From: Pleomorphomonas sp. PLEO
GTDB taxonomy: Bacteria; Pseudomonadota; Alphaproteobacteria; Rhizobiales; Pleomorphomonadaceae
Direction: 5' to 3'
Assembly: GCF_041320595.1 (NCBI RefSeq)
Contig: NZ_CP166625.1
Location: 3,532,001-3,596,000, forward strand
DNA: 64,000 bases
The first letter of the stretch is position 1; the number at the start of each line of letters is the position of its first letter. Shown piece after piece: positions 10,525 to 18,651 of this stretch. The notes beneath the pieces were generated by a model. The model did no database searches and had not been told where the DNA came from. It was given only the letters and a program-made list of their open reading frames with translations. The position numbers and the translations under genes are program-made.

Positions 10525-12492
10525 GTGCCCTTTGGACTGAAGACCTTCGGCGAGACGCGATTGATCGGATCCGACGGCCAGCTGGTCGCCTTTCCGGATA
10601 AGGGATTGCTTGCAATCGCTTTCTTGGAGTTTCGGCCATCTGGAAGAGTATCTCGGACTGAATTGGCGTCTTTTCTTTGGGGGGAGGGCAACGACGGCGG
10701 CGCCAAGGCGCTCGGCAATCTCCGTCAGCTGCTGTCGAGGATCAGGATACGTCAGCGAGAGCTTAAAGCGAACATCCTCGATATCCGTTCCTCCGAGATT
10801 GCTCTTTGTCGGGACGCTATCGGTTTTGATTTTGAAGACATGCAGCGGGGGTACTCGGAGGGGCCTGTTGAGCGCCTGGAGATCTTCCTGAAGATCTTAT
10901 CGGGGCAGTTTCTCGCCGATATCGATACATCGTCAGAAACGGGCCAGCTCTGGCTTCTGGAGCGGCGCGATTTCTGGTTGGCCGAATTTGCCACTGCGTT
11001 GGAAGAGGCGGCGGCTGCCCTTTCGCGCCAGAACAGCGTGTCGATCAAGACCGCGGCCGCGCGGCTCATCGAGCTGGACCCTTACAGCGATGTCGCCCAT
11101 CAGGTTCTGATGCGGGTCTATGCCAAGGATCGGAGGCTATCCCAGGCCCGGCTCATTTATGACCGCTACAAGCAGCAGCTCTGGTCCGAACTCAATACTC
11201 GGCCGTCCGAGGACATGCTTGGCTTTGCCCGACTGCTGTTCAACGATGAGGGACGGGCGGCTGTTACCGCCATGGAGCCAACCCCAGAGTGGGCTCAAGC
11301 GCGCCATCCGGAGCCGGCTTCAGCATTGCGCCCCCAATTGCCGCGCTTGCTGTTGCTGCCGCCAAGGCGCTCCGAGGAAAAGCGGAATTGGGCGCCCATT
11401 TCCGGGCTGATCGAAGACGTCACCATCGGTCTCTGTCGTATTCCGACCATGGCGATTGTAGCCCCCCATACCGCCAGGCGGATCGCCGGGATGGCTGGAG
11501 AGGAGGCCGATCTTCTGAAGCAGTTCGATGTTTCCTACGTTTTGGAGACGCGACTTCAGGAGCGGGGCGGAGAAACCGCCCTCTATGCAACGCTTGTCCA
11601 TGTTGCGAGCGATGGGGTTGTTTGGTCCGAGAAATTTCCTGGCCACCCGGACGATTTTCCGGACACCTACAATCAGCTTGTTGCCCGGATCGTGCTGGAG
11701 ACGGCAGGTTCGATCGCCAGAAAAGAGTTGGCGAAGATCCGCACCATCTCAAAGCCAACTGCCTATCAGAACTTTCTGCTCGGACAACATAGCCTCTCGG
11801 TTGCCGATCTGCCCGGTATTCGTCGGGCCCGAAAATTCTTCCGCGCAGCTCTTCACGACGCATCGCAATATGCCTCGGCAATTGCCGGTCTGGCGCGAAC
11901 GGAACACCTTGAGTGGCTCCTGACGGCACGCGGCGATGAAGAGTTGCTAAGTTCGGCGGAGGCCCACGCCCGCGACGCCATCCGCATTGGGGCCGACGAT
12001 GCCGGCGGCTATCATCAGCTGGGCGTCGCCAAGCTCTACCAAGGGCAGTTTTTCGAAAGCATGGAAGCCTTTCTCGAGGCTGAAAGCCGGGCTCCGTCGC
12101 ATGCCGACCTGCTTGCCGACCATGCTGATACGCTCGTGCACGCCGCCGATCCGATCCTCGCTCTCGACAAGATCAAACGAGCGATCGAACTCAACCCGCT
12201 ATGCCCCGATCTTTATTGGTGGACGGCGGCTGGTGCTAATTACTTTCTAGAGGAATATGGTGAGGCCATCGCTTGTATCGGCCGGATGGCCGACCAAGCC
12301 AATGCCGGAAGGCTGGCCGCGGCGGCCTACGCCATGCTTGGCGACCAACGAAGCGCCAAGAGAGAGATGCGCCGGACACTCGCGATCTATCCTGATTTCA
12401 CCATCGACGATTGGCTGATGAAGGTGCCGATCCGCGAGAAATGGAAGACGGACATGTTTCGAGACGGCATGCGGAAAGCGGGCTTCAAATAA
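10525..12492 (+). CDS. SARP/BTAD-type transcriptional regulator with TPR C-terminus
   Basis: 655 residues. Residues 1-95 resemble the winged-helix DNA-binding unit of OmpR/SARP regulators (RVSRTELASFLWG, ALGNLRQLLSRIR). Residues 100-235 match the bacterial transcriptional activator domain (FLADIDTSSE, LIELDPYSDVAHQVLMRVYA, ARLIYDRYKQQL). Residues 265-400 resemble the periplasmic/cytosolic middle region of CadC-like and TPR regulators (LLLLPPRR). Residues 410-640 form several TPR-like repeats. The start is GTG 10525 behind AGGA. It lies 35 bases after the XRE gene and 27 before the small-protein gene, so it probably controls this peptide-modification operon. SARP-type regulators often govern natural-product loci; that role here is inference. 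Confidence 0.82.
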   Translation: MPFGLKTFGETRLIGSDGQLVAFPDKGLLAIAFLEFRPSGRVSRTELASFLWGEGNDGGAKALGNLRQLLSRIRIRQRELKANILDIRSSEIALCRDAIGFDFEDMQRGYSEGPVERLEIFLKILSGQFLADIDTSSETGQLWLLERRDFWLAEFATALEEAAAALSRQNSVSIKTAAARLIELDPYSDVAHQVLMRVYAKDRRLSQARLIYDRYKQQLWSELNTRPSEDMLGFARLLFNDEGRAAVTAMEPTPEWAQARHPEPASALRPQLPRLLLLPPRRSEEKRNWAPISGLIEDVTIGLCRIPTMAIVAPHTARRIAGMAGEEADLLKQFDVSYVLETRLQERGGETALYATLVHVASDGVVWSEKFPGHPDDFPDTYNQLVARIVLETAGSIARKELAKIRTISKPTAYQNFLLGQHSLSVADLPGIRRARKFFRAALHDASQYASAIAGLARTEHLEWLLTARGDEELLSSAEAHARDAIRIGADDAGGYHQLGVAKLYQGQFFESMEAFLEAESRAPSHADLLADHADTLVHAADPILALDKIKRAIELNPLCPDLYWWTAAGANYFLEEYGEAIACIGRMADQANAGRLAAAAYAMLGDQRSAKREMRRTLAIYPDFTIDDWLMKVPIREKWKTDMFRDGMRKAGFK

Positions 12493-12519
12493 GGAGCCCG
12501 TGGTTGAGGAGAGAAGAAC

Positions 12520-12780
12520 ATGGCTAAGTTGGCAGTTCTCGGTATCTCCGGCGAGTCCGGATATTGGTTGGTCGATTTTGAAAATGGCACGGTGTCAGCC
12601 CTGCCGGATTCCGCAAAGGAACCGTTCGATTTTTCCAAGACCGCCCGTGACAAGGGCGCGAAACTGGTCGCCGGTGTTGATCTTGCCGTGGCGCTCGACA
12701 GCGGCGATGAGGCCTTCGATGGCAAGGGCGAGGCTTTCTCGGGTCGCCTGAGTGCCTATTCTGGCCGTCTCAACGGGTAA
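12520..12780 (+). CDS. Small Cys-free protein, candidate YcaO/TfuA substrate
   Basis: 86 residues, no recognised family. A ribosome site GGAGAG lies 7 bases before the ATG. The N-terminal third (KLAVLGISGESGYWLVDF) looks like a short beta-hairpin. The middle is acidic and Asp/Lys-rich. The C-terminus FSGRLSAYSGRLNG repeats an aromatic-SGRL unit twice with different codons. There is no cysteine and there are several Ser and Gly residues at the end. Position directly before YcaO, with the YcaO GTG start lying inside its last codons, is where a precursor peptide or dedicated substrate would be expected. A small accessory or regulatory protein is the alternative. Confidence 0.72.
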   Translation: MAKLAVLGISGESGYWLVDFENGTVSALPDSAKEPFDFSKTARDKGAKLVAGVDLAVALDSGDEAFDGKGEAFSGRLSAYSGRLNG

Positions 12781-13999
12781 GGGCGCGTTCGGTCCGATAG
12801 AAGTGGCATCAAGCACACACACCTATTCGGACCGCATGTGCCGTCCGGAGGATACTTTGGTACGCGTGGCGTCGGCGCTCGCCGAGCACGGGGTCACGCG
12901 TCTTGCAAAGGTGACTGGGCTGGATTGCATCGGCATTCCGGTCTGGAATGCCATTCGCCCCAATGCCCGGGCGCTCTCGGTTCACCAAGGCAAAGGCATC
13001 TCGGATGTTGACGCCAAGGCGTCGGCCGTCATGGAAGCGCTTGAACGGGCGTGCGCCGAGCGGCCAAGTCTTCCCACGCGGATGACCTCGGCTGCAGAGC
13101 TGATCGCGAAAGGCAAATTCTGCGATGCTCTCGACGATCTCGTGGCGGCGGGTCACCACCCCAAGGATCGCGCCTGTCGCTTGGAGTGGGTCGAGGGGTA
13201 CGACCTGACGAGCGGCGAGGCGATCTGGGTTCCCTTGGAAGCGGTCCTTCTCGATTTTACCCGTTCCTCGCATTTTTGGCAGTCGTCCGACGGGCTAGCC
13301 TCCGGAAACACCGACCGGGAGGCGATCTTTCACGGCCTGCTCGAACGCATCGAGCGCGATGCCGATACCCTTTGGTCCCTTGAGCGTTTCGAGCGCCAAG
13401 CGGCAACATGCGTTTCAAGCGCCGATCTCAACGACGCCGTCGTGACCTTGCTGGTGGATCGCATAGAACGGGCCGGGTTCAGGCTGCAGCTTTTCGATAT
13501 GACCAGCGATCTCGGCGTGCCGACCTTCTCGGTTCTGCTCGCACCCGCCGACGCGTTATCGCGTCGATCCCTCCGATATATTGACATCACGATGGGGAGC
13601 GGCACGCATCCGGTTGCCTACCGCGCAGCGCTTCGGGCCATCACCGAAGCCGTTCAGTCGCGACTGACGCTGATTACCGGCACACGCGACGACGTCGAGG
13701 ACGATGTCTACGAGAGCCAAGCGTCCGAATTCCTTCTGCGTAAATTGCGACTTCGACCTCAGGCTCGCATCCCCCCCGACCTGTGCGTTCCGGGAGACGG
13801 AGTGGAGGCGATGCTGACGAGTGTTCTGGACAGACTCCGGGACCGCGGAATCGGTCGGATCATCGCAGTTCGGCTGAACCCCGGCGAAGACCGCTTTTCG
13901 GTGATAAAGGTGATCGTGTCCGGCTTGGAGCATCCCGATGGGCGCAGACAGCGTCGTTTTGGCGCAAGGGCTCTCTCGCGTCTTCTGGTGTTTCGATGA
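12752..13999 (+). CDS. YcaO-family cyclodehydratase/thioamidase
   Basis: Up to 415 residues. YcaO enzymes use ATP to phosphorylate a peptide amide and add a nucleophile. Seen: GLDCIGIPVWNAIRPNA, GKGISDVDAKASAVMEALERACAE (Glu-rich ATP/Mg site), IFHGLLERIERDADTLW and AYRAALRAITEAVQSR followed by ITGTRDDV. These are the conserved nucleotide-binding blocks. The C-terminus lacks the proline-rich PxPxP tail of azoline-forming YcaOs, and the next gene is tfuA, as in thioamide-forming pairs. GTG 12752 overlaps the small-protein gene by 29 bases; GTG 12801 is an alternative start that keeps all motifs. The substrate is unknown. Confidence 0.88.
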   Translation: MPILAVSTGKGAFGPIEVASSTHTYSDRMCRPEDTLVRVASALAEHGVTRLAKVTGLDCIGIPVWNAIRPNARALSVHQGKGISDVDAKASAVMEALERACAERPSLPTRMTSAAELIAKGKFCDALDDLVAAGHHPKDRACRLEWVEGYDLTSGEAIWVPLEAVLLDFTRSSHFWQSSDGLASGNTDREAIFHGLLERIERDADTLWSLERFERQAATCVSSADLNDAVVTLLVDRIERAGFRLQLFDMTSDLGVPTFSVLLAPADALSRRSLRYIDITMGSGTHPVAYRAALRAITEAVQSRLTLITGTRDDVEDDVYESQASEFLLRKLRLRPQARIPPDLCVPGDGVEAMLTSVLDRLRDRGIGRIIAVRLNPGEDRFSVIKVIVSGLEHPDGRRQRRFGARALSRLLVFR

Positions 14000-14700
14000 A
14001 GGTCATATTCATCGGTCCATCGCTTCACGGAGCGGAGGCGCGTGCTCCTGCCGGCGCGGCGCTTCGCCCACCCGCGGCCAAAGGTGACCTATACCGGGCT
14101 GTGGAGGAGGGTGCCGACGTCATCGGTCTCGTCGACGGTTATTTCGAAGCGACGGCGGCGGTTTGGCACAAGGAAATCCTCCATGCCTTGTCGTGTGGTG
14201 TGCGCATGTTTGGCGCGGCGAGCATCGGCGCGTTGAGGGCAGCCGAATGCGCCGCGTTCGGCATGACCGGAATTGGAGCTATTTACGAAGCCTATGCCAA
14301 CGGCCAACTGGAGGACGACTCCGAGGTTGCGCTGTTACACGCGCCAAAGGAGCTCGCCTATCTGCCGCTGTCGGAACCTCTGGTCAACGTGAGAGCCACG
14401 CTCAACCATCTGCTACTGGCCGATCTCATTGCCGAGCATCAATCCCAGGCGCTGATCACAACGGCTTCGTCGATCTTCTACAAGGAACGGACCTGGAGGA
14501 TGATCCTTGCCGCGGCGGCGCTGTCGCCCGACGAACGCATGCATATCAGTGGACTGGTGCGGACATTTCGCGTTGACCAGAAAATGATCGATGCGGTGGC
14601 GCTGTTGAAGGCGGTGGAGCTCGAAGCCGACGCCCGATCGAAGCAGTCCCCGGCTTGGGACTTCTCGCATACGTCCTATTTCCAGACGCTTGCTACCTAG
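13996..14700 (+). CDS. tfuA: TfuA-like YcaO partner protein
   Basis: 234 residues. TfuA-like core: VIFIGPSLHGAEAR at the N terminus, PPAAKGDLYRAVEEGADVIG, VDGYFEATAAVWHKEILHAL, the Gly/Ala-rich FGAASIGALRAAECAAFGM and GIGAIYEAYANG. In thioviridamide biosynthesis and in methanogen McrA modification, a TfuA protein works with YcaO to install thioamides, probably in sulfur delivery. The ATG overlaps the YcaO stop (ATGA at 13996-13999), so the two are translationally coupled. A longer in-frame extension upstream lies wholly inside YcaO and is not used. Confidence 0.9.
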   Translation: MKVIFIGPSLHGAEARAPAGAALRPPAAKGDLYRAVEEGADVIGLVDGYFEATAAVWHKEILHALSCGVRMFGAASIGALRAAECAAFGMTGIGAIYEAYANGQLEDDSEVALLHAPKELAYLPLSEPLVNVRATLNHLLLADLIAEHQSQALITTASSIFYKERTWRMILAAAALSPDERMHISGLVRTFRVDQKMIDAVALLKAVELEADARSKQSPAWDFSHTSYFQTLAT

Positions 14701-14740
14701 TGGTAGTCCGCCGTTTCCAATTTATAACGGCTCTGTCACG

Positions 14741-14773
14741 GCACACTTGGTTAGGTCCCCAGGTAACGTGTGC
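14741..14773 (+). other. Hairpin between tfuA and the downstream small gene
   Basis: GCACAC at 14741-14746 pairs with GTGTGC at 14768-14773, with an inner GTTA/TAAC extension after a 3-base bulge. A short TTTG follows. It could attenuate transcription between tfuA and the small downstream gene. Weak as a complete terminator. Confidence 0.4.
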
Positions 14774-14798
14774 TTTGTAGGCAATGAAGGGGATCGAG

Positions 14799-15029
14799 AT
14801 GCTGGATAGAACCATCGACAAGGCCATTGTGGCCGATTCGGAGGAGTTCGCGGCCCTCGCGCGGTTGATCATCTATGCGCGCCAAACGTCCAAGACGTTG
14901 AATGCCGAGTTCACGTCCTATTGCCTCGACCTCGCGCTGGCGGCGGTCATCGACGAGATGGAAAAAGCCGGTTTCGACACCTCCATCATGGCTCCGAACG
15001 CAGAAGCGGTGATCGGCGAACTTCACTGA
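14799..15029 (+). CDS. Small protein of unknown function downstream of tfuA
   Basis: 76 residues if translated from ATG 14799, which has AAGGGG 7 bases upstream; an in-frame ATG at 14784 lacks such spacing. The sequence is predicted largely helical (EEFAALARLIIYARQTSK, SYCLDLALAAVIDEMEKAGF) with one Cys. It is not recognised as any family. It lies about 100 bases after tfuA and right before a strong terminator, so it may be the last gene of the YcaO-TfuA transcription unit (partner, immunity or unrelated). Codon use matches its neighbours. Confidence 0.62.
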   Translation: MLDRTIDKAIVADSEEFAALARLIIYARQTSKTLNAEFTSYCLDLALAAVIDEMEKAGFDTSIMAPNAEAVIGELH

Positions 15030-15066
15030 CGAATCCGCTTCGGCAGAGTGCTGGAGCTGGCTGGCT

Positions 15067-15100
15067 TTGAGCGCTGGGAACCTGTGTTCCCGGCGCTCAA
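15067..15100 (+). terminator. Rho-independent-like terminator
   Basis: 15-base arms 15067-15081 and 15086-15100 (TTGAGCGCTGGGAAC against its complement with one T.G wobble), a 4-base CTGT loop, then GCGTGTTTTA. It closes the plus-strand YcaO-TfuA region and also separates it from the convergent ABC ATPase gene ending at 15145. Confidence 0.85.
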
Positions 15101-15144
15101 GCGTGTTTTAGGGCCCGAGGCGACGCCTTGGAATGACGTCGTCT

Positions 15145-16227
15145 TTACCCGCGAGGTGCGTCCAGGCTGAGCCTTTGGCCGCTCTTGGCATCGAACAGGT
15201 GACCTTGTCCTTCCTCGAAGGCGATTGAGAGCCGGTCTCCGACAGCAATCGGAATACGTCGGCGGACCAGGGCGACCAGTTTATTGCCGGCGGCATCGAC
15301 CACGATGTGCGTCTCCGACCCAGTCGGTTCGACCACGTCGACATGGGCTTCAACACCGCCGTTATCGGACACCTGGATGTGTTCCGGACGGATGCCGAAC
15401 TCCACCTCTCGCCCTGCAAATTCAGCCGGGTAGGGGCCGATGGCAACGACCGCGCCGGACGCAACCTTCAGACCGGCCTGATCGGCCTCGAGGATGCCGA
15501 CGACGAAGTTCATGGCCGGCGAACCGATGAAACCGGCGACGAAGCGGTTGACGGGCCGATCGTAGAGTTCGAGGGGCGTGCCGATCTGTTCGATATGGCC
15601 GGCGTTGAGCACCACGATTGTGTCAGCCATGGTCATGGCCTCGATCTGATCGTGGGTCACGTAAACGACGGTTGTGCCGAGCCGCTGGTGCAAGCTCTTG
15701 ATCTCGGCGCGCATGGCGACACGCAGCTTGGCATCGAGATTGCTGAGCGGCTCGTCGAACAGAAACACCTTGGGATTGCGGACGATAGCTCTGCCCATGG
15801 CAACGCGCTGGCGCTGTCCACCGGAAAGCTGTGCAGGCTTGCGATCGAGCAACGGCTCAAGGCCAAGGATGGCGGCCGCCTCGCTCACCTTCTTTCGAAT
15901 CGTTGCCTTGTCGGCCTTGGCGAGTTCCAGCGCGAAGCTCATGTTCTGAGCGACGGTCATTTGTGGGTAGAGCGCGTAGTTCTGGAACACCATGGCGATG
16001 TCCCTGTCCTTCGGCTCCAGATGATTGACCACCTTATCGTCGATGGCGATGGTGCCGGCGGAGATGTTCTCCAAGCCGGCTATCATGCGCAGAAGCGTCG
16101 ACTTTCCGCAGCCCGACGGGCCGACGAGCACGACGAATTCCCCGTGGCGGATGGCGATGTCAACGCCATGGATGACGGGGACCGCGCCGTAGTTCTTGCG
16201 CACATTGCTGATTGTGACACTGGCCAC
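15145..16227 (-). CDS. ugpC: Carbohydrate ABC transporter ATP-binding protein (UgpC/MsmK type)
   Basis: 360 residues, a CUT1 ATPase: Walker A GPSGCGKSTLL at residues 37-47, Q-loop MVFQNYALYPQMTVAQNM, signature LSGGQRQRVAMGRAI, Walker B VFLFDEPLSNLD, H-loop VTHDQ, then a C-terminal TOBE/OB region (about residues 235-355, with FGIRPEHI). It powers uptake through the two permeases of the same minus-strand operon. It is the last gene there, 21 bases after the glycoside-hydrolase gene. The symbol denotes the family name only; the sugar is unknown. Confidence 0.92.
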   Translation of the reverse strand: MASVTISNVRKNYGAVPVIHGVDIAIRHGEFVVLVGPSGCGKSTLLRMIAGLENISAGTIAIDDKVVNHLEPKDRDIAMVFQNYALYPQMTVAQNMSFALELAKADKATIRKKVSEAAAILGLEPLLDRKPAQLSGGQRQRVAMGRAIVRNPKVFLFDEPLSNLDAKLRVAMRAEIKSLHQRLGTTVVYVTHDQIEAMTMADTIVVLNAGHIEQIGTPLELYDRPVNRFVAGFIGSPAMNFVVGILEADQAGLKVASGAVVAIGPYPAEFAGREVEFGIRPEHIQVSDNGGVEAHVDVVEPTGSETHIVVDAAGNKLVALVRRRIPIAVGDRLSIAFEEGQGHLFDAKSGQRLSLDAPRG

Positions 16228-16248
16228 TTTGCTTCCTCCCCGATTTTA

Positions 16249-17763
16249 TCAACGACGCCTGCGAACGCGGATGGCAAGATGGGGTTTGCCGGGCAGTTCG
16301 ATGGCAAACGCCGCATCCGGACGCCGTGGGCGCACCTGCGCCCCGTGCCGGGTCGGATGATTGGCCGGCGCGTCGACGAGCTTGGCCGGGCTGATCGTCA
16401 TGTTCCACGTATCGATGACGTCCACATCGTAGTCGCCGGGTTCGGTCGGCAGCCCAGGCGCCCAGATCGCCGGCTGATGTTCGCCGAGGTAGATGTAGAC
16501 GACATCCCCATCGCTGGCACCGGAGACTCGACTCCACGGCCAGTTGTCGGAGGGTGCAAGCGGCGTGAGACCTTTCTTCACGTCCTGCTCGAGGAGATCG
16601 CGCAGGAACCCGATCCGTTTCCAGGCCTCGCCACGCAATACGCCGCCCTTGGCCCACCAGAGGATATCCTCAGGATGCATGAACGTTTCGCCATGGCCGG
16701 CATAGCCGCCGCGCAGAAGCGTGATCCAATAGCGATGAACCAGTTCCTCGGCCGAGATATTGCCCCAGGATAGAAGGATATTACCCTCATATTCAGGCTC
16801 GTCGTTGACGACCGGCTTGCCGTAGGCATCGCGCCATTCCTGGGTGCGCTTGACGTCCCAGTTCTGGATGCAGACGTGGCTGACCCAGGGTTTACGATGG
16901 TCGTAGTTGGCCTTGACGTCGCCGTTGTGGATCGACTTGAGATGCCGGTAGGGATCGTTTTCCTCGATGATCTGGAAATAGCGATCCCATTGGGCCATGG
17001 GCTTGGAGTTGAGCAGGAAATCGTACTCGTTAGCCAAGGACCACCAGACATTCCGGAAGGCCGCGAGGCGCGCCGTGAGATAGGCGACGAAGCGATAGTC
17101 CTGCGCCGCTGACATCTCACAATAACCCCAGCGGTCGTAGGGGTGGAATATGATGATATCCGCCTCGATTCCGAGAGCGCTAAGCGCGGCCACTTGAGTC
17201 TCGAAATGGCGGAACGCAGCGGGGTTCGGGCGGTCGAAATCGAGCTCGCCTTCGTCATCGCGTTCGAAGATGTCAAACAAGGGCTCGTTGACGTTGAACG
17301 GATAGTCTTTCGGGAACACAGCCATACGGATCTTGTTGAAACGGGCGCCGGCGAGCGATTTCAACGTCTCTGCCTGCAGTTCCAACGGCTGATGCGTCCA
17401 GGCGTAGCTCGTTGTTCCGAAAGGCAGATAAGGCGTTCCGTCGGCATAGGCAAAGTGGAACTGGTTGGCAACGTGGACCGGACCATGGCTGCCCGCTGCC
17501 GGTACCTTGACGCTGAAGGCGCCTGTCTGCCCATCGAGTTCGGCGACGTTGGAAATGGTCGTGTAAGTCCATTCGCCCTCATTGTCGGGCATGAAGCGGA
17601 CTTTGTAGACACCGGCGCCATCATAAAAGCCGGGTACGCGGACGACGCGGCTGTTTTGCTTGAAGAACGCTTCGAAGCCGGTGTCGAGATAGGGGTTGCC
17701 GGTTTCGGGGCCGGTAAAGCTGGCCTCAAAGAGATCCCACTTGGATACGCTCTGCTTGGACAT
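16249..17763 (-). CDS. DUF5060/DUF4038-type glycoside hydrolase, cytosolic
   Basis: 504 residues. The N-terminal ~90 residues form a beta-sandwich of the DUF5060 kind (GVYKVRFMPDNEGEWTY). A TIM-barrel follows (FGTTSYAWTH, FNKIRMAVFPKDY, DIIIFHPYDRWGY), with the candidate acid/base Glu in WWSLANEYDFL and a second acidic residue in NDEPEYEG. A beta-rich tail ends the protein. DUF4038-family enzymes include apiosidase-like and rhamnogalacturonan-acting hydrolases. No signal peptide is present, so it acts on an imported oligosaccharide in the cytoplasm. It is located between permease and ATPase genes, which ties it to that transporter. Confidence 0.82.
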   Translation of the reverse strand: MSKQSVSKWDLFEASFTGPETGNPYLDTGFEAFFKQNSRVVRVPGFYDGAGVYKVRFMPDNEGEWTYTTISNVAELDGQTGAFSVKVPAAGSHGPVHVANQFHFAYADGTPYLPFGTTSYAWTHQPLELQAETLKSLAGARFNKIRMAVFPKDYPFNVNEPLFDIFERDDEGELDFDRPNPAAFRHFETQVAALSALGIEADIIIFHPYDRWGYCEMSAAQDYRFVAYLTARLAAFRNVWWSLANEYDFLLNSKPMAQWDRYFQIIEENDPYRHLKSIHNGDVKANYDHRKPWVSHVCIQNWDVKRTQEWRDAYGKPVVNDEPEYEGNILLSWGNISAEELVHRYWITLLRGGYAGHGETFMHPEDILWWAKGGVLRGEAWKRIGFLRDLLEQDVKKGLTPLAPSDNWPWSRVSGASDGDVVYIYLGEHQPAIWAPGLPTEPGDYDVDVIDTWNMTISPAKLVDAPANHPTRHGAQVRPRRPDAAFAIELPGKPHLAIRVRRRR

Positions 17764-17787
17764 ATTCTGGTTATCCTGGTTGAGGCT

Positions 17788-18651
17788 TCAGCCCTTGACG
17801 GCGCCGGATGTCAGTCCGGAAACGAAATAACGCTGGAAGATCAAGTAGACGATGGTGGCCGGCAGCACGGTCATGACGATGGCGGCGTTGAGCTGGCCGT
17901 AATCGCGCGAGAACTGCCCTTGGAAAGCCGACAGGCCGAGCGGAAGCGTCCACATGTCCCGGTCTTGCAGGAGCACCAGCGCCATGGCGAATTCGTTCCA
18001 GGTGGCAACGAAGTCGAGGATGAACAGCGCCGCCAGCACCGGGAGCGTCACCGGCAGGAATATCCGCCGGAAGGTGGTGAAGTGAGAGGCGCCGTCGATG
18101 CGCGCCGCTTCGCTGAGTTCCTTCGGGATAGCCCGGAAGAAGCCGTAGAGGACGAACACCTGATAGGGGATGCCGAAGGCGAGATAGGGCAGGATGACGC
18201 CGGGGTAGGTGTCGATCAGTCCGATACCGTTCACCAGCGTGAAGATCGGTGCCAACATCACCTGGAAGGGGATCATTGTTCCAAACAGCACCAGCAGCAG
18301 GATCAACTTGCCGAAGCGCATGGGGATTTTGGCTAGGGCATAAGCGGCCATGGCCGACAGGAACAAGCCAAGCGGCACCTTGACGACGGTGATGATCGCC
18401 GAGTTGACGAAAGTGGTGCTGAAGCGGCCACGCGCCCAAGCCGAGGTGAAATTGGAAAACTGGGGATCGGTCGGCGGTGCGAAAGCGCTCGACGTCATCA
18501 CCTGCGCTGTCGACTTCAGCGATGTGAAGACGATGAAGACGAAGGGGGCGATCCAGATAGCGGCGACCAGCAAGAGCGAGATCCAGAGGCCGATCAGCAC
18601 CCAGTCGCGCGGCGGCCGGTCGGCCGCGGCAGTTTCAACGGAAACGCTCAT
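17788..18651 (-). CDS. Carbohydrate ABC transporter permease (MalG type)
   Basis: 287 residues with six predicted membrane segments and the EAA loop EAARIDGASHFTTFRRIFLP near residue 185, which docks to the ATPase. The N-terminus RDWVLIGLWISLLLVAAIW begins the first segment. It is the second CUT1 permease of the operon; its start overlaps the preceding permease stop by 4 bases. It pairs with the product of 18648-19547 to form the channel for an oligosaccharide. Confidence 0.92.
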   Translation of the reverse strand: MSVSVETAAADRPPRDWVLIGLWISLLLVAAIWIAPFVFIVFTSLKSTAQVMTSSAFAPPTDPQFSNFTSAWARGRFSTTFVNSAIITVVKVPLGLFLSAMAAYALAKIPMRFGKLILLLVLFGTMIPFQVMLAPIFTLVNGIGLIDTYPGVILPYLAFGIPYQVFVLYGFFRAIPKELSEAARIDGASHFTTFRRIFLPVTLPVLAALFILDFVATWNEFAMALVLLQDRDMWTLPLGLSAFQGQFSRDYGQLNAAIVMTVLPATIVYLIFQRYFVSGLTSGAVKG

